Source: Heyndrickxia acidicola
GTDB lineage: Bacteria; Bacillota; Bacilli; Bacillales; Bacillaceae_C
Assembly: GCF_001636425.1 (NCBI RefSeq)
Contig: NZ_KV440953.1
Location: 2,182,847 to 2,246,846 of the forward strand
Direction: 5' to 3'
DNA length: 64,000 nucleotides
In this document: one piece after another, positions 30,884 through 40,564 of the stretch
How the letters are laid out: every line of letters starts with the position of its first letter
How positions within the stretch are numbered: the first letter of the stretch is position 1
The notes under the pieces: generated by a model
Told to the model about the DNA's origin: nothing
The model's database searches: none
What the model saw: the letters and a program-made list of their open reading frames with translations, nothing else
Position numbers and translations under genes: made by a program

Positions 30884-31040
30884 AAGAAAAGCGAAAGCGC
30901 CTTGCTCATCGGCGTACGAATTTCATAGTCTTCGACTGAGATAAAGGATACACAGCGAGGTCATTCTCGAGCGGATGTTGACTTATCGTAGGGAGGAGAC
31001 GGAGAAATTCGCTAGCCGATAGGCGCTGGAGCTGGAAAAG
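30884..31040. repeat. Dispersed ~150-bp repeat, copy 1
   Basis: It begins two bases after the fabI stop. Shared landmarks with 37308-37459 and 37463-37588: AAGCGCCTTG, CATCGGCGTACG, CGACTGAGATAAAGGA, CCGATAGGCGCTGGAGCT. The ends GCGCC.. and ..GGCGC pair with each other, so the repeat could fold. It is non-coding. Confidence 0.85.
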
Positions 31041-31085
31041 AAAGATATCCATGGTTTAGCATTTTATTATTTCCTTGTAAACGAC

Positions 31086-31112
31086 AAAAAAAGACCGTAA
31101 CGGTCTTTTTTC
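31086..31112. terminator. Terminator between fabI and the antiporter gene
   Basis: AAAGACCG TAA CGGTCTTT with A- and T-runs on both sides; it works in both directions. Confidence 0.85.
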
Positions 31113-31128
31113 GTTATCCTCTTCCTCG

Positions 31129-32973
31129 TCATGTAAACTCAAGCTCTCTCTTTAATTCTGTCACATACTCTTTTGAGCCGGTCACAATTAAACGGTCGTT
31201 TACATGAAGCTCTGTGTCCCCATGTGGAATAATGGAATCCTTCCCCCTGAATATCCGGACAAAAATGACATCGCCTGTAAACGGAAATTTTCTTAAGGTC
31301 ATCCCTTCAAATGCGCGATTTTGCATTTTTATTTCAAAAAGCGCTGACTCTTGATTGGTCATAATCTTCATTACGCTGGGCGATTCAATTGACGCTCTTA
31401 ATAATGCCTGTGTAGACAATAGGGTGGAAAAGACCTCTACCCCTTGCTCCCTAAGCCTTTTTTCAAGCTTTGGAGTCTCCGCGCGGGCAATAACTCTTTC
31501 AGCCCCATTTTCCTTGGCCCAAATCGCTAAGTCAGTATTTCTCTCTTCATCTCCCGTCATGAAAACAAGAATATCATCCGAAAGTATGCTGTGTTTTTTT
31601 AGCAGTTCTGGATCGTAATTTTCAACTTCCTCTACTTGAAAAACAGGCTCTGCAATTTGATAGTCGACTTTCTCCACAGGTGTATGAAACAATATCGGTT
31701 CATAAGAAGGAGACATAGAATTGGTTAAAGATAAGGTATATTGGTTCGCTCCAACGATAGCAACCTTTTGCTTAACTTCCTGAACATGCTCCGTTGGAAG
31801 CAGTTTACGAAATACGATAGGGGTAATGATACAGGTAATTACAGCCGCTAAGATAAACGCTCCGCTTATGTCTGAAGAAATAATGCCCAGCTGTTCGGCA
31901 ATTTTCGCCGCTGCAATCACGAGTGAGAGAGTCGATGTCAATAAAAAGGAAGAAGCTGTAACGGTTTTCGCATCATACCATTTCCTAAGGATTAAAATAG
32001 GGAAAAATTTAGAGACAAAAAACGCTAATAAAAGCAACGGGATAAGCACTAGCAGCTTTTCATTCCCAAAAAGTTTGCCAATGTTTAGGTCTACCCCCAC
32101 CATGACAAAGAAAATGGGAATTAAAAACCCATACCCAAAAGAATCAAGCTGACGAACCATTTCCTGATTAGGTGACAGAAGGGAAACGAGAGTCCCCGCC
32201 AAAAATGCTCCAAGTATATTTTCAGCACCTATAGACTCTGATAAGGCAACTAGAATAATAATTAACGTAAAAATGGCTCTTGTTCCAATTTGAACGGTTC
32301 CTTTTGAAAGTTTTTGAAATAATGGTCTGTTTTTAAGCCTTCTGGCAATGAAGTAGAGGATGACTCCGGCAGCAAACAAAATAAGCAACAGCCAGGTATT
32401 GCCTCCTCCTTTTCCAGATAAAGAAACAAAAACTGCCATAAGAATCATTGTAGCCAAGTCGGCAATTACAGCTGTCAATAATATGATTTGCCCAATACCT
32501 GTTTTTGTCAGCCGTGCGTCCTTTAATGTAGGCACTACTACTCCAAGGGAGATGGTTGAAATGATTAGAGTCATTAAAAAAGCATTTCGAATTAAGTCTG
32601 CAAAAACAAAAATATAGGAAAGAGCAATGGACAGAATTAGGATTCCCAAAAAAATAAGAAGAGCAACTTTTAAACGGTTTGGTTCCTTTTTTCCGTTCGG
32701 AAGGATTACCTCTTTTTTATTTCCTGAAAAAGCGCTGAAGTCAATTTCCAGTCCGCTTAAAAACATTAAAAATATAAATCCAAGAGTGGATAGGGTGTTT
32801 AACCACATATCTTTATGAATAAGATTAAAGCCGCTTTTCCCGATAATCAGCCCCATAATAATTTCACCAATTACAACAGGAATCACTCCCAGTTTAAAAC
32901 GGTGCAGCAGGATAGGGGTAAAAAAGGCGGCAAGAATGACAATTACAACAGATAAAATGGATACCTTCTCCAT
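31129..32973 (-). CDS. yjbQ: CPA2-family cation:proton antiporter (YjbQ)
   Basis: The start ATG 32973 follows AAGGAG at eight bases, giving 614 residues. About 12 membrane helices cover residues 1-390 (Na/H exchanger domain, with FLSGLEIDFSAF and AENILGAFLAGTLVSLLSPN), then a TrkA-N-like domain (VAIVGANQYTLSLT ... ILVFMTGDEERNTDLAIWAK) and a TrkA-C domain (GMTLRKFPFTGDVIFVRIFR ... NDRLIVTGS). The layout is that of KefB/GerN-like potassium or sodium efflux antiporters gated by ligand binding at TrkA-N. Confidence 0.88.
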   Translation of the reverse strand: MEKVSILSVVIVILAAFFTPILLHRFKLGVIPVVIGEIIMGLIIGKSGFNLIHKDMWLNTLSTLGFIFLMFLSGLEIDFSAFSGNKKEVILPNGKKEPNRLKVALLIFLGILILSIALSYIFVFADLIRNAFLMTLIISTISLGVVVPTLKDARLTKTGIGQIILLTAVIADLATMILMAVFVSLSGKGGGNTWLLLILFAAGVILYFIARRLKNRPLFQKLSKGTVQIGTRAIFTLIIILVALSESIGAENILGAFLAGTLVSLLSPNQEMVRQLDSFGYGFLIPIFFVMVGVDLNIGKLFGNEKLLVLIPLLLLAFFVSKFFPILILRKWYDAKTVTASSFLLTSTLSLVIAAAKIAEQLGIISSDISGAFILAAVITCIITPIVFRKLLPTEHVQEVKQKVAIVGANQYTLSLTNSMSPSYEPILFHTPVEKVDYQIAEPVFQVEEVENYDPELLKKHSILSDDILVFMTGDEERNTDLAIWAKENGAERVIARAETPKLEKRLREQGVEVFSTLLSTQALLRASIESPSVMKIMTNQESALFEIKMQNRAFEGMTLRKFPFTGDVIFVRIFRGKDSIIPHGDTELHVNDRLIVTGSKEYVTELKRELEFT

Positions 32974-33372
32974 TAGTTCACTCCTTTTGATGCTGTATTT
33001 TAAATACAATATTAAACTAGATTTTCCTTATAAACCGGCTTTGAACCCACAGAACAGACAAGGGAATTCTTTACAAATCCCAGGTCTTCCATTGCATGCT
33101 CGTCCTGCAGGAGTCCCGTATTTTACACTGCAATCAACGAGGAATAAAAAAACAATAATATCAACATTTATACATTCTAACAAAACTCAATGTCCATTTG
33201 TTACTGATTGTTTATAAAGTACACTATACAGACAAAAGGTCCAGCCCTTGCATTTTCCAAATGCATAGATCAAAATTTAAGAATGGCTATACAATCATTG
33301 TTTGCTTCTTGTATGGAAAAAATCCTTTGTTAGATAATATCAGAATGACATCGATTTGATAAGGAGAATGAA
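32974..33372. other. Divergent promoter region of the antiporter and prpE
   Basis: About 400 bp without a gene. It must hold both divergent promoters; no clear operator, riboswitch or repeat was recognised. Confidence 0.5.
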
Positions 33373-34110
33373 ATGAAAATTGACATTGTCGGCGATATTC
33401 ATGGCTGCTTTAAAGAATTTAAACAACTGACGTGTGAATTAGGATATGAATGGAAAAATGGTTTGCCCCTTCATCCAAAGAAACGAATTCTTGGTTTTGT
33501 TGGAGATTTAACCGACCGCGGGCCTCATTCCTTATTGGTCATTGAGACGGTTTGGAAGCTATGGAAAAAGAAATTGGGGATTTACGTACCGGGAAATCAT
33601 TGTAATAAGCTATATCGTTACTTCCTCGGGAACAAGGTCAAGCTCCTTCATGGGCTTGAAACTACCGCTGCGGAGCTTTCTGTTCTCCCTCCCAAAGAAA
33701 GAAACCGTTATAAGTCCATGTTTATGGAGCTGTATGAGCAATCCCCCCTTTATCAAGTGCTGGATGAAAAAAAGCTGGTCATTGCCCATGCAGGGATTCG
33801 AGCAGAGGATATCGGAAAAATGAGCCCAAAAGTCAAAACCTTTGTTTTATATGGAGATATTACAGGTGAAAAAAACCCTGATGGAACACCTGTCAGGCGC
33901 GATTGGGCAAAGCATTACAAGGGAGATGCTTGGATAGTATACGGCCATACACCGGTATTAGAACCAAGATTTATAGGCAAGACCGTTAATCTTGATACAG
34001 GGGCTGTTTTTGGCGGCAGGCTGACTGCATTGCGGTATCCAGAAATGGAAACCCGTTCGGTCCCATCTTCCATGCCCTATGTACCGGAGAAATTCAGATC
34101 ATTTGATTAA
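33373..34110 (+). CDS. prpE: PrpE, metallophosphatase / Ap4A hydrolase
   Basis: A 245-residue calcineurin-type phosphoesterase with [13 protein letters not shown] (GDxHG), [12 protein letters not shown] (GDxxDRG), VPGNHCNKL (GNH) and the later His motifs VIAHAGIR and [11 protein letters not shown]. subtilis PrpE hydrolyses diadenosine tetraphosphate, dephosphorylates phosphotyrosine peptides and affects germination. AAGGAGAATGAA precedes the ATG. Confidence 0.92.
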   Translation: MKIDIVGDIHGCFKEFKQLTCELGYEWKNGLPLHPKKRILGFVGDLTDRGPHSLLVIETVWKLWKKKLGIYVPGNHCNKLYRYFLGNKVKLLHGLETTAAELSVLPPKERNRYKSMFMELYEQSPLYQVLDEKKLVIAHAGIRAEDIGKMSPKVKTFVLYGDITGEKNPDGTPVRRDWAKHYKGDAWIVYGHTPVLEPRFIGKTVNLDTGAVFGGRLTALRYPEMETRSVPSSMPYVPEKFRSFD

Positions 34111-34197
34111 GCTATTTGATGGCCTTAATTGTTTCTAGATATAAAAGAAAAAATATTTATATGAAAACCGCGGATCAGCATTTTAAAAGAAATAGCT

Positions 34198-34225
34198 AAG
34201 ACTGACAAGGATATTTGTCAGTCTT
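34198..34225. terminator. Bidirectional terminator between prpE and rluD-like gene
   Basis: AAGACTGACAA / TTGTCAGTCTT stem with T-run. Confidence 0.85.
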
Positions 34226-35105
34226 TCTTCAAAAGTTTTCCAAATGGTGGCGGGCTATGGAATGACAGACTTTGTTTGGTCAATGGGTGATTAAATGTAA
34301 GTCCGCTGCAGTGGAGTGCCTGACGCGAAAATTTATCCATACACCCTCCATAAAGATCATCGCCTAATAAAGGGTGGCCTAAATGTGAAAAATGGACGCG
34401 AATTTGATGGGTCCTGCCTGTTTCCAGCCAGATTTTCACATGGGAGTAGCCAGCGAATTGTTCCAGCACCTGAAAGTGAGTACAGGCATATTGCCCATCC
34501 TCCCTTACTTCCCTTTCAATAATACTTGAATCTTTTCTGCCAATGGGTGCGATGATGGTCCCCTCAGCCTCTTTCATCCAGCCTTCCACTAAGGCTTCGT
34601 AGGTCCTTTTCACCCACCCTTTTTGCTGATATTTGCTGAGTAGATGATGCATATAGCGATGCTTAGCAATCAGGACTAGGCCGGAAGTATTACGGTCAAG
34701 TCTGGTCACTACATGAACCGCTGCTTGAATTTGCCGTTTTTGGTAATACCCTAAGATGGCATTTGCTAAACTCCCGCTTGGATGCTCCCTGGAAGGGATT
34801 GTAGGCATATACGCTGGTTTATCTAGAACCAAAACATGTTCATCTTCATACACGACCGTTAGCTCGATATCTTCAATTAATAAAGTCCTGCTTGGGATCT
34901 CGGGAGGAAATTCAACGGTTAGAACATCCTTTTCCTTTAAACGGTAGCGGACATTCTGCTCTGATCCGTTAATATAAATAGCACCGCCGCTAAACTTAAT
35001 ATCTGTCAAGGCTCTTCGGGAAATTTCCTGAATGGCTAAAAATTCTTTAATGGACAGATGGATATGCTCTTCATCAATTATCCAGCTCAATTTAAATGCA
35101 GCCAC
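34218..35105 (-). CDS. yjbO: RluA/RluD-family pseudouridine synthase (YjbO)
   Basis: The start GTG 35105 (AAAGGA eight bases upstream) is preferred over an in-frame TTG at 35141; about 295 residues. An S4-like N-terminal part (IKEFLAIQEISRRALTDIKF) is followed by the catalytic domain with the active Asp in HVVTRLDRNTSGLVLIAKH, then GRTHQIRVHFSHLGHPLLGD. It makes pseudouridine in rRNA or tRNA; the exact target is not known. It lies downstream of NAD kinase, as in B. subtilis. Confidence 0.88.
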   Translation of the reverse strand: MAAFKLSWIIDEEHIHLSIKEFLAIQEISRRALTDIKFSGGAIYINGSEQNVRYRLKEKDVLTVEFPPEIPSRTLLIEDIELTVVYEDEHVLVLDKPAYMPTIPSREHPSGSLANAILGYYQKRQIQAAVHVVTRLDRNTSGLVLIAKHRYMHHLLSKYQQKGWVKRTYEALVEGWMKEAEGTIIAPIGRKDSSIIEREVREDGQYACTHFQVLEQFAGYSHVKIWLETGRTHQIRVHFSHLGHPLLGDDLYGGCMDKFSRQALHCSGLTFNHPLTKQSLSFHSPPPFGKLLKKD

Positions 35106-35290
35106 AGCTTGCATCCTTTCTCGAAAAAAGGGTTCTTCCAATGGCTCATATCGCCACAGCTATATTATTATCTGCGCGCCAAAAGATCAGTAAAGCAAAA
35201 ATCTTATACAAGCAGCTAACAACTATTTATTGGATAACAGCCTTTCCTATCGTTTTTGTTCAGTATTGATTTTATAAAGCCAAGGTGCCC

Positions 35291-36085
35291 TTAATCGGAT
35301 ATGAAGGAATCATGCACCCTTTTCCAAAAAGGTAATGGACGGAAACGCGCAAATCGAATTTTTTCATCAGCTACCCTGTATTGGATGGATTTAACGTCTT
35401 TATGAAGCAAGGTCAGATGATCAATCGTAACCATAAAATCCTGCTCCCGCACAGGCTTCAGTACACATGTATGATGGCTTGGAAAGATCAAAGGAGACCC
35501 GACTGTCCGAAATACCCTGTTATTGATTGAGGCCATTTCAGTCAGCTGAATCGCCTGCAGTGAAGGGTGGATAATGGCTCCGCCCAATGCTTTATTATAG
35601 GCCGTACTGCCAGACGGTGTGGAGATGCAAAGCCCGTCGCCGCGGAAGCGTTCAAATTGCTGGCCGCGAACCTCAATATCCATTACGAGAGTACCCTCTA
35701 CACATTTAACTGTCGATTCATTTAATGCCAGGTATCTTGTTTCTTTTCCTCCATGCTGATAGCGGATAATAACTTCTACCAATGGATATTCCACAACCTG
35801 ATAGGGCGTTTTTGCAATTGCAATAACTAATTTCTCTATTTCCTCCGGCACCCAATCTGCATAAAAACCAAGGTGGCCCGTATGAACTCCTACAAACGCT
35901 GTTTTATCTAGCCTTGAACTATATCGATGAAACGCATAAAGCAGCGTTCCATCTCCTCCCACAGAGATGACGATATCTGGTTCAGCTTCATCATACTGAA
36001 GCCCAAAGTCCTGTAAATACGTCCGGATTTTATGCATTAATGCATTTGATTTTGCGTTTCCTTTAGAGGTTACGGAAAATTTCAT
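35291..36085 (-). CDS. nadK: NAD kinase
   Basis: A 264-residue protein with the signature [19 protein letters not shown], and [20 protein letters not shown] (NE/D and GDG motifs). It phosphorylates NAD to NADP using ATP. It is called ppnK/nadF in B. subtilis. AAGGTGG precedes the ATG. It follows yjbM in a leftward operon (yjbL-yjbM-nadK-yjbO), probably co-transcribed. Confidence 0.95.
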   Translation of the reverse strand: MKFSVTSKGNAKSNALMHKIRTYLQDFGLQYDEAEPDIVISVGGDGTLLYAFHRYSSRLDKTAFVGVHTGHLGFYADWVPEEIEKLVIAIAKTPYQVVEYPLVEVIIRYQHGGKETRYLALNESTVKCVEGTLVMDIEVRGQQFERFRGDGLCISTPSGSTAYNKALGGAIIHPSLQAIQLTEMASINNRVFRTVGSPLIFPSHHTCVLKPVREQDFMVTIDHLTLLHKDVKSIQYRVADEKIRFARFRPLPFWKRVHDSFISD

Positions 36086-36174
36086 TTATGCCACCTTCTC
36101 TCCCTTTCATTCCAAGCCGTTAAAGGAGTGCACTGTTCTGTATTTTGCAGAATGCCTGCACCCTCCCCTATAAC

Positions 36175-36813
36175 CTATTTTTTCTTATTCTTATTTTGCT
36201 CTTTATTTTTTGTAAAATAAGCCTGGGCCTCTTGAACCTCTTCCCGAATCTGAGACATTTCTTCATCTAAGCGAAAGGCCGCTTCTGCAGCCCCTTGCAG
36301 TCGCCTCTTAATTTCTTCAGGAAATAATCCTTTATATTTATAGTTTAAAGAATGCTCAATGGTAGCCCAAAAATTCATGGCAAGTGTCCTGATTTGAATC
36401 TCTGCAAGAATTTTCTTTTCACCATGTATCGTTTGAACTGGATATTCAATCACGACATGATAAGATCGGTAGCCGCTCAGTTTCTTATGAGATATATAAT
36501 CCCGTTCTTCTACAATGGTAAAGTCATTTCTGCCACGCAGCATTTTCACCACCGTTTTAATGTCATCAACAAATTGGCACATCATTCGCACACCAGCAAT
36601 ATCCTGCATTTCTGTTTCCAGCCGGTCGAGCGGGATACGCTTGTGGGCAGCCTTATCCAAAATGCTTGCTATCGGCTTTACTCTCCCAGTTACGAATTCT
36701 ATGGGAGAATGCGTGTGATCCTGTTCAAACTGCCCTCTCATCCCTTTTAGCTTTACTTTCAATTCATCTACCGCTTGTTTGTAAGGAGCTAAAAATTGAT
36801 CCCAGTGATTCAT
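36175..36813 (-). CDS. yjbM: Small alarmone synthetase SasB/YjbM (RelQ)
   Basis: A 212-residue RelA_SpoT-type synthetase without hydrolase domain: HSPIEFVTGRVKPIASILDK, IAGVRMMCQFVDDI, SGYRSYHVVIEYPV, LAEIQIRTLAMNFWATIEHS. It makes (p)ppGpp from GTP/GDP and ATP, independent of the ribosome; homologues are tetramers activated by pppGpp. TGAGGTG precedes the ATG. The Lys/Asn-rich tail (NKEQNKNKKK) is a usual disordered end. Confidence 0.93.
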   Translation of the reverse strand: MNHWDQFLAPYKQAVDELKVKLKGMRGQFEQDHTHSPIEFVTGRVKPIASILDKAAHKRIPLDRLETEMQDIAGVRMMCQFVDDIKTVVKMLRGRNDFTIVEERDYISHKKLSGYRSYHVVIEYPVQTIHGEKKILAEIQIRTLAMNFWATIEHSLNYKYKGLFPEEIKRRLQGAAEAAFRLDEEMSQIREEVQEAQAYFTKNKEQNKNKKK

Positions 36814-36835
36814 TTATTTCACCTCAAAACTGAAA

Positions 36836-37213
36836 TCAGCTATTCGAGCCGAAAATGGCTTCAACCTTTGAAACCATTTCTTCCCCATAATTGCTATTCC
36901 CTTCAATATTTTCAATTAAGTATTGTAATTCTTCCTTAAGCTGAACAAGCTCCATTCGTCCATCTTTAAAAATGGCTTCAATTGTCTTTTGATTTTCTAT
37001 AGCCGCATGAACTTCAGGCCAAACCGCTTCGGGTAAATATATATATGTATAGTCTTGGTCATCTTCTGCTAAGTAAACAAACGCAAGAGAATCAGAGTCA
37101 ACAATCACCCTGCCTGTTCCCTTTATATTCTGGAGAGAAACTGCATTCTCTGCAGAAAGCTCAAGGGCGTTTTTCGTCTCAGTTGCTTTTGTTAAATAGA
37201 TCTTTTTTCTCAT
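36836..37213 (-). CDS. yjbL: YjbL-like protein of unknown function
   Basis: A 125-residue acidic protein (MRKKIYLTKATETKNALELS ... YLPEAVWPEVHAAIENQKTI) with no known domain. Its position directly upstream of yjbM matches B. subtilis yjbL. Co-transcription with the alarmone synthetase suggests a linked but unknown role. Confidence 0.78.
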   Translation of the reverse strand: MRKKIYLTKATETKNALELSAENAVSLQNIKGTGRVIVDSDSLAFVYLAEDDQDYTYIYLPEAVWPEVHAAIENQKTIEAIFKDGRMELVQLKEELQYLIENIEGNSNYGEEMVSKVEAIFGSNS

Positions 37214-37307
37214 TTATAATCCCCTTCCGTGCATGTACTACCAGTTTATTTTACCATAAAGCCCCGCCATAGACTAAGCATTGAAGTTTCTCTTTTTCAA
37301 AGAGATA

Positions 37308-37459
37308 ATAAGAAAAGCAGAAGCGCCTTGTTCATCGGCGTACGGATTCCGTAGTCTCCGACTGAGATAAAGGAAACACAGCGAGGAACGAGCTGATGTC
37401 GACGTATCGCAGGGAGGCGACGCAGTAGTCCACTAGCCGATAGGCGCTGGAGCTAGACA
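37308..37459. repeat. Dispersed ~150-bp repeat, copy 2
   Basis: The same family as 30884-31040, same orientation; directly followed by copy 3. Confidence 0.85.
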
Positions 37460-37462
37460 TAT

Positions 37463-37588
37463 AGAAAAGCAGAAGCGCCTTGTTCATCGGCGTACGGATT
37501 CCGTAGTCTCCGACTGAGATAAAGGAAACTAGATGTTGACTTATCTTAGTGAGGGGACGCAGAAATCCGCCAGACGATAGGCGTTCGA
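37463..37588. repeat. Dispersed ~150-bp repeat, copy 3 (shortened)
   Basis: The first 70 bp are nearly identical to copy 2 (AGAAAAGCAGAAGCGCCTTG onwards); the middle is shortened and the end diverges after GATAGGCGTTCG. With copy 2 it fills the 650-bp gap between yjbL and yjbK. Confidence 0.8.
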
Positions 37589-37868
37589 TTTTCCGCAGGA
37601 GTCCTGCGCCTTTCGCTTCAATCAACATAGAAAGAGCTTTTATAGAGGGATTTAGCCGGTCTAATAGTAAGGTACTGATCATCCTGCCGTTTGATTGTCG
37701 TGACAGGCACTCACTTTCAGATGATTGGGAAGCCTTCTCGACGCTTAAAAGCCTGCGTGTCCCTTAACCCGCTTTTATAAGCAGGAGTATCACGTTCTGT
37801 TCAATTACCATTAAGTCAATAATATAAAGCTTTTACAAAGTAAAAAAAAGAAATAAGAGGTGCACCCT

Positions 37869-38456
37869 ATGTCAAGTGAAATAGAAATTGAGTTTAAAAA
37901 TATGGTTACTAGAGAAGAATTCACTCAATTATTAAAAAATTTCTCCATTAATTCTGAAGATTTCTCAAGTCAAATAAACCATTACTTTGATACACCTGAC
38001 TTTCAATTAAAAAATCACCATGCTGCCCTTAGAATTAGAGAAAAAAATAGTCAGTATACCCTGACTCTTAAACAGCCTGCAAACGAGGGGCTCTTAGAAA
38101 CAAACGAAAAACTGGATACCAAGACCGCAGCTGATCTATTGGAAAGCGGAGTATTGCCTGCAGGAGAAGTAAAAACGGCAATAGAACAAATGGGTATCTC
38201 TCTTAAAGATCTCGCTTGCTTTGGAAGCCTTTCAACCAAACGGGCAGAAATAATCTATCAAAATGGGCTTTTAGTTTTTGATCATAGTTCCTATTTCCAA
38301 AAAGAGGATTATGAGATAGAATATGAAGTAACAAATTTTGCAGAAGGCAAAAAAATATTTGATTTGCTTATGCAAAATGCTAACATTCCTATCAGAAAAA
38401 CCGATAATAAAGTAGTGCGATTTTATAAAGAAAAGCTCCTATCCCAAAATAATTAG
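37869..38456 (+). CDS. yjbK: YjbK, CYTH-domain protein
   Basis: The start ATG 37869 (AGAGGTG seven bases upstream) replaces an in-frame GTG at 37860; 195 residues. It opens with the CYTH motif EIEIEFKNM (E-x-E-x-K) and shows alternating charged strands (ALRIREKNSQYTLTLKQP; YEIEYEV; KVVRFYK). CYTH tunnels bind triphosphates or inorganic polyphosphate; the substrate here is unknown. Its TAG stop overlaps the first two bases of a MITE-like element. Confidence 0.9.
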   Translation: MSSEIEIEFKNMVTREEFTQLLKNFSINSEDFSSQINHYFDTPDFQLKNHHAALRIREKNSQYTLTLKQPANEGLLETNEKLDTKTAADLLESGVLPAGEVKTAIEQMGISLKDLACFGSLSTKRAEIIYQNGLLVFDHSSYFQKEDYEIEYEVTNFAEGKKIFDLLMQNANIPIRKTDNKVVRFYKEKLLSQNN

Positions 38457-38619
38457 GCTCTTTTCGTAAACTTTGTTGCTATTTAAACACATAAAAAATA
38501 ATGAAATTCACAGGCTCTGTAGTAAATCTGTGAATTACTTACGAAAAGATGCCACGAAGACTCACTTTACACGAATGTAATACTTTTGCGAAAAGCAACA
38601 ATCTATGCAAAAACAGCCT
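38455..38619. repeat. MITE-like element, copy 2 (165 bp)
   Basis: Termini AGGCTCTTTTCG and AGGCTGTTTTTG (inverted). It is related to 28279-28408 in opposite orientation, with about 35 extra bp inside. Its first bases AG are the last bases of the yjbK stop codon. Confidence 0.8.
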
Positions 38620-38759
38620 ATAATTAAAAATCAGGGCCTTCTCGCCACCGTCAAGGCCCCTGCTGTTCATAAAAAACAATCGGTTCGGAAGCTAACTCTA
38701 GTAAAGTAAAAGAAGACGTACACAATTACTTGAAAATGTCACAGTAAAGAGGGTAAATC

Positions 38760-39746
38760 ATGACTATTCATAATCATTTAAAGACAGTCCCCCACCTTCA
38801 AGCATCCCAGGCTGTAACAAACCCGTTATTGCCATCTGCCAATCAGGAGCAAAATGCCAGCTCACTCTTTCAGGAATTGCTGGTAAACGCTCTTGATAAT
38901 ATGGAAACAAATTCAAATGGAGATTCTTCTTCTCCACTCAGTTCCTTAACCGCATTTCAAAGCACAATGCCTTTGTCATTATTGAGTTCTTCTAATTCGT
39001 CCAGTAATACCGCTTCCCTTTTAGATGGTCTATTAGGTAATTCTCTTGAAAGTGCTGATACAGGATCAACATCAACAGGTGACACTTCTTCTTTATTCGG
39101 CTCTCTTGCAGAGGGGTTATTGGGAAGTTCTCTTGATACTGCCAATACAGGTTCAACAACAGGTGAAAGCTCCTCTTTAATCACTTCTCTTGCAGAAGGG
39201 TTATTAGGAAACTCTCTTAATGAAAGTGATGATGCAGCCGCGTCACCACTTAGTGCGCTAACAGCAGCTCAAAGCACGGTCCCATTATCTTACTTGAATG
39301 AGGTAAATCCATCAGGGGAAAGCACAAATAATTCATTAACCTATACAGAATCGGCAAATGGGCCGGCAGCAGATATTGGCTCTATTATTGAAGCTGCCGC
39401 GAAGAAATACCAGATCCCTGCAAGTCTTGTAAACGCCGTTGTAAAGCAGGAGTCCAATTTTAACCCATCGGCCATTAATGCTTCTGGTGCAGCAGGGCTT
39501 ATGCAGCTCATGCCATCTACAGCCAAAAGCCTTGGCGTAAATAACGTGCTCGATCCTGCTGAAAATGTAGAAGCAGGTACAAAATATCTAAAAAGCCTAT
39601 TAACACGCTACAAAGGCAATATTGAGCTTGCACTTGCAGCCTATAATGCCGGGCCGGGAAATGTCGATCGCTATAATGGTGTTCCTCCTTTTAATGAAAC
39701 GCAAAATTATGTAAAAAACATCACCAGCGATTTTTATGGAGTGTAA
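38760..39746 (+). CDS. YjbJ-like lytic transglycosylase with expanded Ser-rich region
   Basis: A 328-residue protein. The last ~120 residues are an SLT domain: [28 protein letters not shown] (catalytic Glu), [32 protein letters not shown]. The first ~200 residues are Ser/Thr/Asn-rich with near repeats of [32 protein letters not shown] and [13 protein letters not shown], plus an outer duplicated [15 protein letters not shown]-type block. No signal peptide is obvious. B. subtilis YjbJ is much shorter. It cleaves peptidoglycan by forming 1,6-anhydromuramic acid. Confidence 0.85.
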   Translation: MTIHNHLKTVPHLQASQAVTNPLLPSANQEQNASSLFQELLVNALDNMETNSNGDSSSPLSSLTAFQSTMPLSLLSSSNSSSNTASLLDGLLGNSLESADTGSTSTGDTSSLFGSLAEGLLGSSLDTANTGSTTGESSSLITSLAEGLLGNSLNESDDAAASPLSALTAAQSTVPLSYLNEVNPSGESTNNSLTYTESANGPAADIGSIIEAAAKKYQIPASLVNAVVKQESNFNPSAINASGAAGLMQLMPSTAKSLGVNNVLDPAENVEAGTKYLKSLLTRYKGNIELALAAYNAGPGNVDRYNGVPPFNETQNYVKNITSDFYGV

Positions 39747-39850
39747 TATAGAAATAGCTATGCGTAATACCGAGTTTTTAAAAAATATGAAATTCTAATT
39801 TGAGACTTCAATCCATTCAATCATCAAATAAGATAATATTCTTATCGCCT

Positions 39851-39886
39851 AAAAACGCTCAGGTTAATATAATCCTGAGCGTTTTT
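39851..39886 (+). terminator. Terminator after the transglycosylase gene
   Basis: AAAAACGCTCAGG / CCTGAGCGTTTTT, 13-bp stem, about 105 bp after the stop. The remaining gap to 40162 shows only the promoter region of yjbI. Confidence 0.85.
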
Positions 39887-40162
39887 CCCTTTAACTACTT
39901 ACTTTGTTAAATGCCTATATTCCCCTGTGGAATAAGCTCATTTTCCAAGTGAATAATAATAGCAAATCGATTTGTTTGTGTTATTAAATAGTGATTGCTA
40001 CAATAAATATACGATATAACTTTTGATCTTAAAAACGTTGAGAAAACGACTGGCTTATGGTCATTAGAGACTTATGATGATTTTATTCGTCCGAAAGGGA
40101 ACCTGACAAGACATTATAAATAGATCATACACAAACAATCTTTTATTAAAGGAGTTAATCAT

Positions 40163-40564
40163 ATGGTAGAAAAACGTATAGTGCCGTATGAAGCAATTGG
40201 GGAAGCAAAGCTGAATGAGCTTGTAGATGCTTTTTATTCAAAGGTAGCGAATCATCCTGATTTACAGCCTATTTTCCCGAGCGATTTTACTGAGATCGCA
40301 CGAAAGCAGAAGCAATTTCTGACCCAGTATCTTGGCGGCCCCCCGTTGTATACTGAAGAACACGGACACCCTATGATGCGCGCACGCCACTTGCCCCATG
40401 AAATCACTCCAACAAGAGCTAAAGCATGGCTCCGGTGCATGAGTGAAGCAATGGATGAGGTAAAATTAGAAGGTCCATTACGTGAAGGGTTTTTTTCAAA
40501 ATTAGTACTAACAGCTCAGCATATGGTCAATACTCCTGATAAGCCATTAGGTGAGTTCCATTGA
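40163..40564 (+). CDS. yjbI: Truncated haemoglobin (group II), YjbI
   Basis: A 133-residue protein with [40 protein letters not shown], the proximal His region [20 protein letters not shown] and distal [11 protein letters not shown]. It binds haem and O2; B. subtilis YjbI was linked to protection of a biofilm protein from oxidation. Its stop overlaps the putative start of yjbH. Confidence 0.93.
   Translation: MVEKRIVPYEAIGEAKLNELVDAFYSKVANHPDLQPIFPSDFTEIARKQKQFLTQYLGGPPLYTEEHGHPMMRARHLPHEITPTRAKAWLRCMSEAMDEVKLEGPLREGFFSKLVLTAQHMVNTPDKPLGEFH

Noticed and set aside
33010-33217. Plus-strand frame continuing past the antiporter start
   Set aside because: It overlaps the antiporter gene in antisense and has no ribosome binding site.
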